Below, one piece after another: positions 36,693 to 45,824 of a DNA stretch of 64,000 nt. This stretch comes from Clostridiales bacterium 38-18 (GTDB taxonomy: Bacteria; Bacillota; Clostridia; Peptostreptococcales; Acidaminobacteraceae). The notes beneath the pieces were generated by a model that ran no database searches, had not been told where the DNA came from, and saw only the letters and a program-made list of their open reading frames with translations. A program made the translations under genes and the position numbers. The stretch's first letter is position 1. The number at the start of each line of letters is the position of its first letter. The stretch lies in NCBI GenBank assembly GCA_001897605.1, contig MKTL01000022.1, positions 130,653 to 194,652 on the forward strand, read 5' to 3'.

Positions 36693-36806
36693 TGTGGACA
36701 ACATTGTGGATAGTGTGGAACAATTGAATTTCGGGGGACAACCATCTTGGCAAACTGTGGATAAATACGTGAAAAAGAGTGGATAACTAGGTTCTTATGT
36801 GGACAA
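36693..36806. other. DnaA-box cluster: six box-like 9-mers in 114 bases
   Basis: All six are in one orientation (reverse complement of TTATCCACA is TGTGGATAA). They are TGTGGACAA at 36693, TGTGGATAG at 36705, TGTGGAACA at 36714, the perfect TGTGGATAA at 36756, AGTGGATAA at 36778 and TGTGGACAA at 36798. The surrounding 490-base gap between tsaD and the ACP gene is AT-rich and otherwise empty. There is no dnaA or dnaN gene nearby, so this looks like a DnaA-binding regulatory or titration locus rather than a classic origin. Confidence 0.72.
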
Positions 36807-37001
36807 TTTGTATATTATTCATTTTGAAACGTACGAATGTATAAAAATAAACAAAAATGAAGGGTAACATAATATTTACTAGGATAACGGCAAAACCTCT
36901 AAATAAATCACAATCCCGAGTTCATCTAGACCCATAGATTGAAGTGAACCAAACTCATGATTCGACGTTGCTCTTGAAGCTATAAAATCTGAATTTTGAC
37001 A

Positions 37002-37030
37002 TAAAAAAATGAGCCTGTTGACAGACTCAT
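37002..37030 (-). terminator. Terminator after the acyl carrier protein gene
   Basis: On the minus strand ATGAGTCTG pairs with CAGGCTCAT (one mismatch), followed by TTTTTTAT. Confidence 0.8.
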
Positions 37031-37038
37031 TAGGATTT

Positions 37039-37272
37039 TTAGCTTTCAATGCCAAGACCGTTTAAATAGTTCATGATATCAGATATAGAAGCAAACTCTT
37101 CGGCAACTTCATCCGGGATTTCGATTTCAAATTCATCTTCAATTGCCATGATGATTTCAACTGCATCTATTGAATCAATATCCATGCTGTCAAAAGTCGT
37201 ATCTTGTTTGATTTCACTTGGATCGATAACACTTAATTGCTCGACGATAATCGCTTTTATCTTTTTAAACAT
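37039..37272 (-). CDS. acpP: Acyl carrier protein
   Basis: A 77-residue acidic helical protein carrying fatty-acyl chains on 4'-phosphopantetheine. The attachment Ser is in DSMDIDSIDAVEIIM (DSID Ser near residue 34). The sequence has the usual EDEFEIEIPDE segment near 45-55. The fatty-acid genes normally beside acpP are absent, so it may be the housekeeping ACP or a second, specialised ACP. AGGAGG precedes the start. Confidence 0.93.
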   Translation of the reverse strand: MFKKIKAIIVEQLSVIDPSEIKQDTTFDSMDIDSIDAVEIIMAIEDEFEIEIPDEVAEEFASISDIMNYLNGLGIES

Positions 37273-37387
37273 AGGTACCTCCTAAAATTCTGTAAATCCA
37301 AACGCTATTCTTATTTTTTATTATAATGAAATTATTTCATTTGTCTAGAACGTTTTTAGTGATAACGAACTAGGACTTCTGAACAAA

Positions 37388-39292
37388 TTATAATATTTCT
37401 AACAATTCGTAAAGTTCAGAATAAAGTCTATCAATCTGTTCCTTAAGTTCACTGATCTTTTTTTGAACCTCAGCAGCTCTAACATGATCCCCATAAACTT
37501 CCGGTAGATAGAGAGACTCTTCAAGCTCATGAAGCTCGTTTTCAGAGAGCTCAATCTGCTTTTCTAACGCTTTAACTGCTAATTTTGCCTTCTTATTTTC
37601 ATGCTGCTTTTCCTTCTCTTTACGCATTAGCTCTTTTTGCTTGGTTTTTGTTAGCGTAGTCTCTTCCTCGGGCTGATTTGATAGTTGCTTTTGCTCTGCT
37701 AGCTTTTGCAAATAATAATCGTAATTGCCCCAATAGACGATAATGCCATCAGGCGTCATCTCATAAATCTTAGTACACAGCTTATTTAAGAAATAACGGT
37801 CATGGGATATGGTAATCATTGTACCGTCATAATTCGTCAGTGCTTCCTCAAGTGTTTCCTTTGAATAAAGATCTAAGTGATTCGTTGGTTCGTCTAAAAA
37901 CAAAAGGTTTGAAGGTGAAAGCATCAGCTTAAGTAGTGACAATCTTCCACGTTCACCACCGCTAAGCTTCGACACGACTTTATCAACATCCTCGCCATGG
38001 AAAAGAAAGGCACCGAGCAAATTACGAACCTCAGTAAGGCTCATACTAGGATGGTCATCGTGAATTTCAGATATAACCGTATTTTCCATAATGAGATTGT
38101 TCATCTCCTGATCGTAATATCCAGGTAAGACATGATGACCAAAATTAAATACACCTTCATCCTGAGTGAGCTCACCAAGTAGGATTTTGAAAAGTGTCGT
38201 TTTACCGACACCATTTGGTCCAATTAAGCCGATGCGCTCTCCTCGATACATCTCAAATGAGACGTCCTTAAAGACGTTCTTACCTGGGTAAGCCTTGGAA
38301 AGACCTTCAGCCTTTAAAACCTCTTTACCACTCGGCTCACTTGCTTTAAGTGCCATATGGAAAACGGCTTTAAAAATCCTTGGCTGCTCAATGATCTCCA
38401 TATGAGCCAAGCGCTTTTCTCTAGATTTTGCTCTTTTAGCGAGCTTTTCAGTACCATGTCCCTTGTATTTTCTTATTAGTGCTTCCTGTTTATCGATTTC
38501 TTTTTTCTGATTTTCGTAGCGTTTTAGCTCAGCTTCAAAGAATGCTTTTTTCTGCACGATAAACTGAGAATAGTTGCCATTGTATTCGGTTAGCTCTCCA
38601 TCCTCGATTTCAAAGATTTTGGTAGCCACTTGGTCTAAAAAGTAACGGTCATGTGAAATCATGATGACAGTACCAGGATAATCCCTTAAAAACCCTTCCA
38701 GCCAATTAATAGCAGCGATATCTAAGTGGTTCGTCGGCTCATCTAAAAGTAAGATATCGGGTTGTCTAAGTAATAACCTTGCGATTCCAACTCTTGACTT
38801 TTGACCACCACTGAGTAGATTAATTGATTTTTGGAATTCATTTTCCTCAAAGCCAAGTCCAACTAGAACGCCTCGTATGCGACTGCTGATAGAGTACCCC
38901 TCCAAACGATCAAACTCTGATTGAAGATGACTGTATTCGTTTAACACCCCTTCAGAATGATCGGTTGCCATAAGTCTTTCAAGCTCGCGCATTTCGTGTT
39001 CAAGCTTGTAGATGTCCTCAAAGACAGCCTCACAATAATCAAAGATGGACTCCGAAATGTCTAGACTGGTATTTTGCTCAAGATAACCTACGACCAAGTC
39101 CTTTCCGACAAACATATCACCTTCGTCCTTGGTCTCGATTCCCATAAGGATTTTCATGAGCGTCGTTTTACCGGCACCATTGACCCCAATTAGACCGACT
39201 TTATCTTGAACATTGACTGTAAACTGGATATCTTCTAAAATACTGTCGATGCCATATGATTTATATAAGTTGTTACAAGAAAGTGCAATCAT
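37388..39292 (-). CDS. ABC-F family ATPase (YdiF-type)
   Basis: A 634-residue cytosolic protein with two ABC cassettes and no membrane segment: Walker A GVNGAGKTTL (about 36-45) and GPNGVGKTTL (about 352-361), signatures LSGGQKSRV and LSGGERGRL, and Walker B LLLDEPTNHLD and LFLDEPTNHLD. The interdomain linker is Lys/Arg-rich and the C-terminus is a coiled coil (about 545-634). ABC-F proteins act on ribosomes; some protect from antibiotics, others (YdiF, Uup, EttA) are housekeeping. Its place between tsaD and rex matches the Bacillus ydiF position, which favours the housekeeping type. Confidence 0.92.
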   Translation of the reverse strand: MIALSCNNLYKSYGIDSILEDIQFTVNVQDKVGLIGVNGAGKTTLMKILMGIETKDEGDMFVGKDLVVGYLEQNTSLDISESIFDYCEAVFEDIYKLEHEMRELERLMATDHSEGVLNEYSHLQSEFDRLEGYSISSRIRGVLVGLGFEENEFQKSINLLSGGQKSRVGIARLLLRQPDILLLDEPTNHLDIAAINWLEGFLRDYPGTVIMISHDRYFLDQVATKIFEIEDGELTEYNGNYSQFIVQKKAFFEAELKRYENQKKEIDKQEALIRKYKGHGTEKLAKRAKSREKRLAHMEIIEQPRIFKAVFHMALKASEPSGKEVLKAEGLSKAYPGKNVFKDVSFEMYRGERIGLIGPNGVGKTTLFKILLGELTQDEGVFNFGHHVLPGYYDQEMNNLIMENTVISEIHDDHPSMSLTEVRNLLGAFLFHGEDVDKVVSKLSGGERGRLSLLKLMLSPSNLLFLDEPTNHLDLYSKETLEEALTNYDGTMITISHDRYFLNKLCTKIYEMTPDGIIVYWGNYDYYLQKLAEQKQLSNQPEEETTLTKTKQKELMRKEKEKQHENKKAKLAVKALEKQIELSENELHELEESLYLPEVYGDHVRAAEVQKKISELKEQIDRLYSELYELLEIL

Positions 39293-39445
39293 GTTAGCCT
39301 CATTTCATATGTGTTCGTGATACAAAGTCGCTTGATAAAAGTAATTTTTATCTTGTGAAAAAATTATTATTAAGTCACTAGATATTATAACGTAAATCAT
39401 ATAAAATAAAAAGAGATTCGAGGGGCTAAACGCCTTGTTATATAT

Positions 39446-39475
39446 TTGACATTCTTTCTGCGAAAGTGCTATAAT
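39446..39475 (+). promoter_or_regulatory. Sigma-A promoter of rex
   Basis: TTGACA at 39446-39451, 18-base spacer, TATAAT at 39470-39475, both hexamers perfect; 33 bases before the rex start. Confidence 0.8.
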
Positions 39476-39508
39476 TTTAATAACATAAATTGGTGATGAG
39501 GTGAATAT

Positions 39509-40147
39509 ATGAAAGACAAAAATATCTCAGTTGCGGTAATTAGAAGATTACCGAAGTACCATAGATACTTAAAGGAATTACTAGATAATGACATAAAGAG
39601 AATTTCTTCTAAAGAGTTAAGCAAAATGATCGGCTTCACTGCATCTCAAATTAGACAAGACCTCAATAATTTCGGTGGATTTGGACAGCAGGGCTACGGC
39701 TATAACGTTGAAGACTTGTATAACGAAATCGGCAAAATATTGGGCTTAACTAGACCTTATAATGTTGTCATCGTTGGGGCAGGTAACTTAGGACAAGCGC
39801 TTGCCAACTATTCAAGCTTTGACCGTCTTGGCTTTAAGCTTCAAGCGATGTTTGATGTCAACCCGAAGGTGATCGGATTAAAAATCAACAATGTAGAAGT
39901 GCTTGATATGGACAAGTTTGAGTCGTTTGTCAACGAACACAATGTTGAGATTGTCTACATTTGTACAAGTAGAGATGGCGCTCAAGATGTGGCTGATAAG
40001 ATTCAAAGAACAAGTGCAAAAGCGATTTGGAATTTTGCACCAGTGGATTTAAAACTTAAAAGCAATATTATAGTAGAAAATATTCATTTGATTGACAATT
40101 TGCTTACAGTTTCATATTTCTTAAAGGAATCAAATGATGCGCTCTAA
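39509..40147 (+). CDS. rex: Redox-sensing transcriptional repressor Rex
   Basis: Rex represses fermentation and respiration genes until NADH/NAD rises. The 212-residue product has the N-terminal winged helix (VAVIRRLPKYHRYLKELL, KMIGFTASQIRQDLNNFGGFGQQGYGY) and a Rossmann domain with VIVGAGNLGQALANY (about 83-97) and FDVNPKVIG. GATGAGGTG precedes the ATG. The following thiolase gene is a typical Rex-regulated function in clostridia, although a clear Rex operator was not found before it. Confidence 0.96.
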   Translation: MKDKNISVAVIRRLPKYHRYLKELLDNDIKRISSKELSKMIGFTASQIRQDLNNFGGFGQQGYGYNVEDLYNEIGKILGLTRPYNVVIVGAGNLGQALANYSSFDRLGFKLQAMFDVNPKVIGLKINNVEVLDMDKFESFVNEHNVEIVYICTSRDGAQDVADKIQRTSAKAIWNFAPVDLKLKSNIIVENIHLIDNLLTVSYFLKESNDAL

Positions 40148-40176
40148 TTAATTTAACAGAATATTAAAATGAAACA

Positions 40177-40209
40177 AAAGGATTAGGGATGACCTAATTC
40201 TTTTTTTTT
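40177..40209 (+). terminator. Rho-independent terminator after rex
   Basis: AAGGATTAGG pairs with CCTAATTCTT (one G-U), followed by a run of eight or nine T. Confidence 0.85.
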
Positions 40210-40274
40210 GATAAAATGTAAGATAGGGATTGTCACAAAATTATAGGGATAAAAAATCAGGGAGGTAACAACAA

Positions 40275-41456
40275 ATGAAAGAGGTAGTAATTGTAAGTGC
40301 AATGAGAACTGCGATCGGTTCTTTTGGTGGTTCTTTGAAGGACATTAAACCAGCTGATCTTGGCGCAACGGTCATTAAAGCAGCACTTGAAAAAGCGGGT
40401 GTCGCACCTGAGAGCGTTGATGAGGTTATCTTAGGCTCTGTTATCCAAGCTGGATACGGCCAAGGTGTCGCTCGACAAGCATGGATTAACAACGGTTATC
40501 CGGTAGAAGTACCATGTACGACGATTAATATGATTTGTGGTTCTGGACTTAAGGCTGTGTCTATGGCATACCAGTCTATCGTATCAGGCGCAAATGATGT
40601 GGTAATCGCAGGCGGTACTGAGAATATGAGCATGGCGCCTTATGTTATCAAAAGTGGCAGATGGGGTCAAAGAATGGGCAATGGCGAGCTATATGATACG
40701 ATGGTAATGGACGGCTTATGGGAAGCATTCAACAACTATCATATGGGTATGACGGCTGAAAACATCGTTGCTCAGTGGGGCTTAACTCGTGAAGAGCAAG
40801 ATGAGTTGGCATTTAACTCACAAAGAAAAGCAGCACAAGCAAGAGCAAATGGTAGATTCGCAGACGAAATCGTTCCAGTTTTCTTACCAAATAGAAAAGG
40901 CGATCCTATTCCATTTGATCAAGATGAATATATTAAAGAAACTTCAGTAGAAAAATTAGCAGCACTTAAACCAGCGTTCAAAAGAGAGGGTGGTAGTGTT
41001 ACAGCGGGAAATGCATCAGGTATCAACGACGGCGCGTCCTGCGTGGTCGTTATGAGTAAGGAAAAAGCAGATGAGCTTGGGTTAAAACCACTTTGTACAA
41101 TTGTTTCTCATGCTTCTGCGGGTGTAGACCCTAAGATTATGGGTATCGGACCAGTTCCAGCGACTAAAAAAGCACTTGCTAAAGCTGGCTTAACTGTGGC
41201 TGATCTCGATCTTATTGAAGCGAATGAAGCTTTCGCAGCTCAAGCGTTAGCAGTTACAAAAGAGCTTGGCTTTGACAAAGAAAAGGTGAATGTAAACGGC
41301 GGTGCGATAGCACTTGGCCATCCTATCGGTGCTTCTGGTAACAGAATTCTTGTGACACTTATTCACGAGCTTATAAAACGTGAAGGTACCTATGGTCTTG
41401 CAACACTTTGTATCGGCGGTGGTATGGGTGAAGCATTAATCATAAAAAGAGCTTAA
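40275..41456 (+). CDS. thlA: Acetyl-CoA C-acetyltransferase (thiolase)
   Basis: A 393-residue biosynthetic thiolase that condenses two acetyl-CoA to acetoacetyl-CoA, the entry to butyrate- or poly-hydroxybutyrate-type pathways. The nucleophilic Cys is in [11 protein letters not shown] (about 85-95), the catalytic His in [17 protein letters not shown] (about 343-359), and the second Cys in [15 protein letters not shown] precedes the ATG. Other butyrate genes (crt, hbd, bcd) are not in this window. It is separated from rex by a terminator. Confidence 0.95.
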   Translation: MKEVVIVSAMRTAIGSFGGSLKDIKPADLGATVIKAALEKAGVAPESVDEVILGSVIQAGYGQGVARQAWINNGYPVEVPCTTINMICGSGLKAVSMAYQSIVSGANDVVIAGGTENMSMAPYVIKSGRWGQRMGNGELYDTMVMDGLWEAFNNYHMGMTAENIVAQWGLTREEQDELAFNSQRKAAQARANGRFADEIVPVFLPNRKGDPIPFDQDEYIKETSVEKLAALKPAFKREGGSVTAGNASGINDGASCVVVMSKEKADELGLKPLCTIVSHASAGVDPKIMGIGPVPATKKALAKAGLTVADLDLIEANEAFAAQALAVTKELGFDKEKVNVNGGAIALGHPIGASGNRILVTLIHELIKREGTYGLATLCIGGGMGEALIIKRA

Positions 41457-41502
41457 CAGAGTTCATTTGAGCAAATGAGTCGTTAAGCATGACGGAGGCA
41501 AA

Positions 41503-41985
41503 ATGGCGAATTATACAAAAGAAATCGCGCATATGCTCGATCGTATGAACACCAAAATCCTGATGCAGGACAAAAGTGGCTATTTCAAAAAGAATCTTAA
41601 AATAAAGCTCAATTTGGTTGAGCTTCTCCTGCTCAAGCAATTGGGTGAACAGGGTGAAGTGAAAATGAATGACCTTATTAAGTCTCTCGAGATCGATCGA
41701 AACCTGATGACAACGACTGTTAAGCGTCTATCTGGTTTAAAGCTGATTCAAAAGAAAACCGATCAATTAGATGGCAGAAGTCAAATATGCTATCTATTGC
41801 CACAGGGTGTGGATTTGTATCAGGCATTATTAGAAGAACAACGAAAAGAGCTAGAGTTCATTCTCAGCGACGTTACAATTAACGAAGAAAAAACCATACT
41901 AAAATTTATCAGTAAGATGGTTCAATACCATACTGAGAAGTACGAGATTAAACCAAATGAAGCGCAAAAGCACGAAGGAAACTAG
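41503..41985 (+). CDS. MarR family transcriptional regulator
   Basis: A 160-residue winged-helix protein: helices with LVELLLLKQLGEQGEVKMNDL, the recognition region SLEIDRNLMTTTVKRLSGLKLI (about 61-82), and wing KKTDQLDGRSQICYLLPQG (about 83-101). Ligand and targets are unknown. It lies 46 bases downstream of the thiolase gene, so it may be co-transcribed, and has GGAGG before its ATG. The terminator after it ends the unit. Confidence 0.86.
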   Translation: MANYTKEIAHMLDRMNTKILMQDKSGYFKKNLKIKLNLVELLLLKQLGEQGEVKMNDLIKSLEIDRNLMTTTVKRLSGLKLIQKKTDQLDGRSQICYLLPQGVDLYQALLEEQRKELEFILSDVTINEEKTILKFISKMVQYHTEKYEIKPNEAQKHEGN

Positions 41986-42008
41986 TGTTGTTTGTATTTT
42001 TAAACAAG

Positions 42009-42046
42009 AGACTACTTGGTCAATGAGGCTAAGTAGTCTTTTTATT
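42009..42046 (+). terminator. Rho-independent terminator after the marR-type gene
   Basis: AGACTACTT pairs with AAGTAGTCT, followed by TTTTATTTT. Confidence 0.88.
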
Positions 42047-42201
42047 TTCTAAAAAAAAGTGCATAACCATTGGGAAATGAAAAGGATAGGTGAAAATGAT
42101 CTTTACGAAAGCCACTAAAAATGTAACATAATTACATAAAATTTTGCTTGCAGTTTGTTAAAAATAGGCGTAAAATCAAGTTTGTTTATCTAGGAGGAAT
42201 T

Positions 42202-43434
42202 ATGGAAAACGCGATTATTCATTCAGCAGATCAACTGATGGAGCTGGTTGGTCTTGTTATTTTAGCAGGTTTGATATTTACAAAAATTAGTAATCTAGTA
42301 AAGCTCCCTGATGTCGTTTTATATATTTTAGCTGGTATTATCCTTGGTCCCCAACTATTAAATTGGATTAACATTGAGAAGTTCCCAGTTGAAAATCAAC
42401 TCATTTTGTCTTTCGGTGCTGCTTACATTTTATATGACGGTGGTAGAGAAATAGATCTGAAGGTATTGAATCAAGTAAAACTGTCTGTTGGGCTCCTTTC
42501 AACCCTAGGAGTTGTCATTTCCACCGCAATAGTTGGTTTTGCGGCACACTATGTTTTTGATATTCCATTAATGTATGCGCTGTTAATGGGCTCAGTGGTT
42601 GCATCAACAGATCCTTCTGTTCTAGTACCATTGTTCAAAAAAATGAATATCAGTAATAAACTAAAGCAATCTATTATTTCTGAATCTGCCTTTAATGATG
42701 CCGCAGGTGCAGTTGTTACCTTTTCGATCTTGGCAATAATTTTAGGTGGAGAGTTCTCGCCACTTACAAGCATTATTAGCCTAGTTAGATCTATAGGTGG
42801 CGGTTTAATAATTGGAGCTGTAGCAGGATATTTTACACATTTATTTACGGATGAGAAAAGAAAGCTTGGAATATTTAAGGATTATGCAACAGAGCTTGTA
42901 CTCGTTACCGTTATGGGTTCGTACTTAATTGCAAATCACTTTGACTTTAGTGGCTTTACAGCAGTGTTTGTAATGGGGATGTTTTGTGGTAATAAAAAGA
43001 TGTTCAAGTTTTGGATCCCAGAGGAATCCTTTCAATCTCACCTTAGATTTAAAGAGGTATTAACCATAATACTAAGAATGATGATATTTATACTGTTGGG
43101 AACTCACTTACACTTTAATGTCTTAATTGATAACTTGGTTCCAACGCTTATCGTAGTAGCAGTCTTGATATTTATAGCTAGACCGGTATCTGTACTCGCA
43201 TGTATTTTGTTTGATAAGAAGGCAGAATGGTCAAGAAAACAGATTATCTATTTGATGTGGGTTCGAGAAACAGGGGTTATTCCGGCAGCACTTGCTGGTA
43301 TGCTAGTGACATCGGGTATTGCACACTCAGACGTGATTTCTGCAGTAACCTTTGCGACTATCATGGTAACGCTTACCTTTCAAGCGAGTACCGCAGGATT
43401 ACTTGCAAAATTTTTAAAGCTTGATGTGAAGTAG
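42202..43434 (+). CDS. Cation/proton antiporter (CPA1/NhaP-type)
   Basis: A 410-residue integral membrane protein with about twelve hydrophobic helices. Motifs fit the CPA superfamily: LPDVVLYILAGIILGP (about 33-48), SFGAAYILYDGG, SVVASTDPSVLVPLF (about 131-145) and the ND pair in SESAFNDAAGAVVTFS (about 158-173), the expected ion-binding Asp. The C-terminal helices include YLMWVRETGVIPAALAGML. It probably exchanges Na+ or K+ for protons. The ATG chosen follows TAGGAGG; the TTG-initiated longer frame adds a Lys/Arg-rich tail without ribosome site. Confidence 0.88.
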   Translation: MENAIIHSADQLMELVGLVILAGLIFTKISNLVKLPDVVLYILAGIILGPQLLNWINIEKFPVENQLILSFGAAYILYDGGREIDLKVLNQVKLSVGLLSTLGVVISTAIVGFAAHYVFDIPLMYALLMGSVVASTDPSVLVPLFKKMNISNKLKQSIISESAFNDAAGAVVTFSILAIILGGEFSPLTSIISLVRSIGGGLIIGAVAGYFTHLFTDEKRKLGIFKDYATELVLVTVMGSYLIANHFDFSGFTAVFVMGMFCGNKKMFKFWIPEESFQSHLRFKEVLTIILRMMIFILLGTHLHFNVLIDNLVPTLIVVAVLIFIARPVSVLACILFDKKAEWSRKQIIYLMWVRETGVIPAALAGMLVTSGIAHSDVISAVTFATIMVTLTFQASTAGLLAKFLKLDVK

Positions 43435-43526
43435 AGAGAAATCTGAAATTATTAGAGAAATGTAAAAATCAACCAAATACTCGGAGACATTCATATAAGT
43501 AGAGTATAAAAGATTATTTTTACGGA

Positions 43527-43637
43527 ATGTATACAATATTTTTCATGAAATTTTTATTGCATGTTAAAAAAGATTGTGTGCAATTAATCTAAATTGCAAT
43601 GAAATTTTTAGTATATGAAGATGCATGTATACAATAT
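43527..43637 (+). repeat. Paired short repeats (A-B-B-A) in the antiporter-ferredoxin gap
   Basis: ATGTATACAATAT occurs at 43527-43539 and 43625-43637, and ATGAAATTTTTA at 43545-43556 and 43599-43610, all in direct orientation. The TGTATACA core is itself a palindrome. The 300-base region between two convergent genes has no credible gene; each ATGAAATTTTTA begins a very short frame (14 and 23 codons) with no clear ribosome site. Confidence 0.55.
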
Positions 43638-43696
43638 AAAGCCGTAATTACTATGGCCATTTCATCTTGATAATTTTCCAAAAGTGAGGCTATTGT

Positions 43697-43725
43697 AAAA
43701 AAAAAGACCCTTTAAAGGGTCTTTT
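43697..43725 (-). terminator. Terminator after the ferredoxin gene
   Basis: A palindrome AAAAGACCCTTTAAAGGGTCTTTT at 43702-43725 in substance (arms AAAAGACCCTTT), with a long T-run on the minus strand. It may also stop the convergent antiporter transcript. Confidence 0.88.
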
Positions 43726-43738
43726 AATTTGAATAAAA

Positions 43739-43903
43739 TTATTCAGGTTGTGGAGCGTCAACTGGGCAAACATTTGCACATGCGCCACAATCGATACAGT
43801 CAGAGCTAACTACGTAGATGCTATCGCCAGCAGAAATAGCGTTTACTGGGCATTCTGGTTCACAAGCGCCACATGAAATACATGAATCGTTAATTACGTA
43901 CAT
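43739..43903 (-). CDS. 2[4Fe-4S] ferredoxin
   Basis: A 54-residue clostridial-type ferredoxin with two cluster motifs, CISCGACEPECP and CIDCGACANVCP, each giving three Cys for one cluster and one for the other. It is a low-potential electron carrier for anaerobic metabolism. The ATG with AAGGAGG 7 bases upstream defines the start; a longer frame from 43924 includes that site. It is highly acidic. Confidence 0.96.
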   Translation of the reverse strand: MYVINDSCISCGACEPECPVNAISAGDSIYVVSSDCIDCGACANVCPVDAPQPE

Positions 43904-44310
43904 AATAAACCTCCTTATATTCATCGGTTGAATCGATGCTCAACCTTTTGTCACCTCATTATAATACCCTTCACAGGTCTCTCACAACGATAAAAACAAG
44001 AAAAAAAATGAATTTGGACCAAATACAATGATAATCATTATTGATTGAATGAGCTGATTTCTTAACTTGCAATAGTCAGAAAACTCAAAAATAAGAGGGA
44101 CAAACTCAACCCCTGTGGGCATCAAAAAATGCAATAACTGTTGCAAAAAGTTTATAGATTTACTGTTCAAGATAGTTTACACTATAGGTGGAATGTGTTA
44201 AGATTAAAGCGTTAGAGAGATTAATATTTTTTTAACAAACTCTAATCGCGAAGCATAAAGGGCTATTAGCCTTGGGGTAACCTCATATCATTTTAAAGGA
44301 GATGTTTGAA

Positions 44311-45654
44311 ATGAAGTACATTCAAGAAGTATTTGAGCAAGTTAAAGCAAGAAACATTAATGAACCAGAATTCTTGCAAACAGTTGAAGAGGTATTCAAA
44401 TCGTTAGAACCAGTTATCGAAAGACATCCTGAGTATGTTAAAGCTAATCTTTTAGCTAGAATTGCTGAACCAGAAAGACAAATCACTTTCAGAGTACCTT
44501 GGGTTGATGACGCTGGTAACCTTAATGTAAACAGAGGCTTCAGAGTTCAATTCAACGGCGCAATCGGACCTTACAAAGGCGGTCTTCGTTTCCACAAATC
44601 TGTATATATCGGTATTATCAAATTCTTAGGATTTGAACAAATCTTCAAAAACTCTTTAACTGGCCTTCCAATTGGTGGCGGTAAGGGTGGTTCTGACTTC
44701 GACCCAACTGGCAAATCAGATGCTGAAGTAATGAGATTCTGCCAAAGCTTCATGACAGAGTTATATAGACATATCGGACCAGACGTAGACGTTCCAGCTG
44801 GCGACATCGGTGTTGGCGGAAGAGAAATCGGCTATTTATATGGTCAATATAGACGCATTAGAGGCGCATTCGAAAACGGCGTTTTAACTGGTAAAGGCTT
44901 ACCTTACGGTGGTTCTTTAATCAGACCTGAAGCGACAGGTTTCGGTGTAACTTACTTTACAAGAGAAATGCTTAAAGCTCACGGTGAGTCTTTTGAAGGC
45001 AAAACAGTTGCTTTATCAGGATTTGGTAACGTAACTTGGGGTACTGCTACAAAAGTGACTCAATTAGGTGGTAAAGTTATTACAATTTCAGGTCCAGATG
45101 GCTACATCTATGATGAAGCTGGTATCTCTGGAGAAAAAATCGAGTACTTACTTGAACTTAGAGCAAGTGGTAAAGATATCGCAGCACCATATGCTGATAA
45201 ATTCCCTGGATCTAAATTCGTTGCAAGCACTAAACCTTGGGAAGTTAAAGCGGATATCGTTATCCCATGTGCGACTCAAAATGAAATTAGAATCGAAGAC
45301 GCTAAAACAATCGTTGCTAACGGTACTAAATTCCTTTGCGAAGCTTCAAACATGCCTTGTACAAACGAAGCAATTGATTACTTCTTAGAGCATGGCGTAA
45401 TCGTTGGTCCTGCTAAAGCAGCTAACGCTGGTGGCGTTGCTACTTCAGCTCTTGAAATGAGCCAAAACTCAATGAGATACAACTGGACTGCAGAAGAAGT
45501 AGATGCTAAACTTGAGCAAATCATGATCAACATTCATGAAAACTCTAGAAAAGCTGCAGAAGAATATGGCTTCGGTTACAACTTAGTAGCTGGCGCTAAT
45601 ATCGCTGGTTTCAAAAAAGTTGCAGACGCTATGTTAGCTCAAGGCGACTACTAG
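44311..45654 (+). CDS. gdhA: Glutamate dehydrogenase
   Basis: A 447-residue hexameric-type (NAD or NADP) glutamate dehydrogenase interconverting glutamate with 2-oxoglutarate and ammonia. Motifs include GPYKGGLRFH (about 87-96), the catalytic-lysine segment PIGGGKGGSDFDPTGKS (about 121-137), VPAGDIGVGGREIGYLYGQYRR and the dinucleotide site LSGFGNVTWG (about 234-243). The start used follows AAAGGAG by 8 bases; the ATG at 44302 overlaps that site. Codon bias suggests high expression. In the context of hutU and fhs it likely drives glutamate fermentation. Confidence 0.96.
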   Translation: MKYIQEVFEQVKARNINEPEFLQTVEEVFKSLEPVIERHPEYVKANLLARIAEPERQITFRVPWVDDAGNLNVNRGFRVQFNGAIGPYKGGLRFHKSVYIGIIKFLGFEQIFKNSLTGLPIGGGKGGSDFDPTGKSDAEVMRFCQSFMTELYRHIGPDVDVPAGDIGVGGREIGYLYGQYRRIRGAFENGVLTGKGLPYGGSLIRPEATGFGVTYFTREMLKAHGESFEGKTVALSGFGNVTWGTATKVTQLGGKVITISGPDGYIYDEAGISGEKIEYLLELRASGKDIAAPYADKFPGSKFVASTKPWEVKADIVIPCATQNEIRIEDAKTIVANGTKFLCEASNMPCTNEAIDYFLEHGVIVGPAKAANAGGVATSALEMSQNSMRYNWTAEEVDAKLEQIMINIHENSRKAAEEYGFGYNLVAGANIAGFKKVADAMLAQGDY

Positions 45655-45679
45655 AATTTAGCTTTCAAATAATCAATAC

Positions 45680-45715
45680 GGAGATATTGCAAACAATTGC
45701 AATATCTCCTTTTTT
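45680..45715 (+). terminator. Rho-independent terminator after gdhA
   Basis: A 13-bp perfect stem (GGAGATATTGCAA with TTGCAATATCTCC) and TTTTTT. Confidence 0.93.
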
Positions 45716-45824
45716 ATGTGTATCGTTTCATTATATTTTATACCTAGTCCATTTTACAGATCAAATTTCAAGCATACAGTCATCCCTCTACAAGCGTTGA
45801 CAATAGATTATGTCACATACATTA

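Noticed and set aside
44222..44239. Possible Rex operator before gdhA (TTAATATTTTTTTAACAA)
   Set aside because: Only the right half matches TTAACAA; the left half fits at about four of seven positions, which is expected by chance in such AT-rich DNA.
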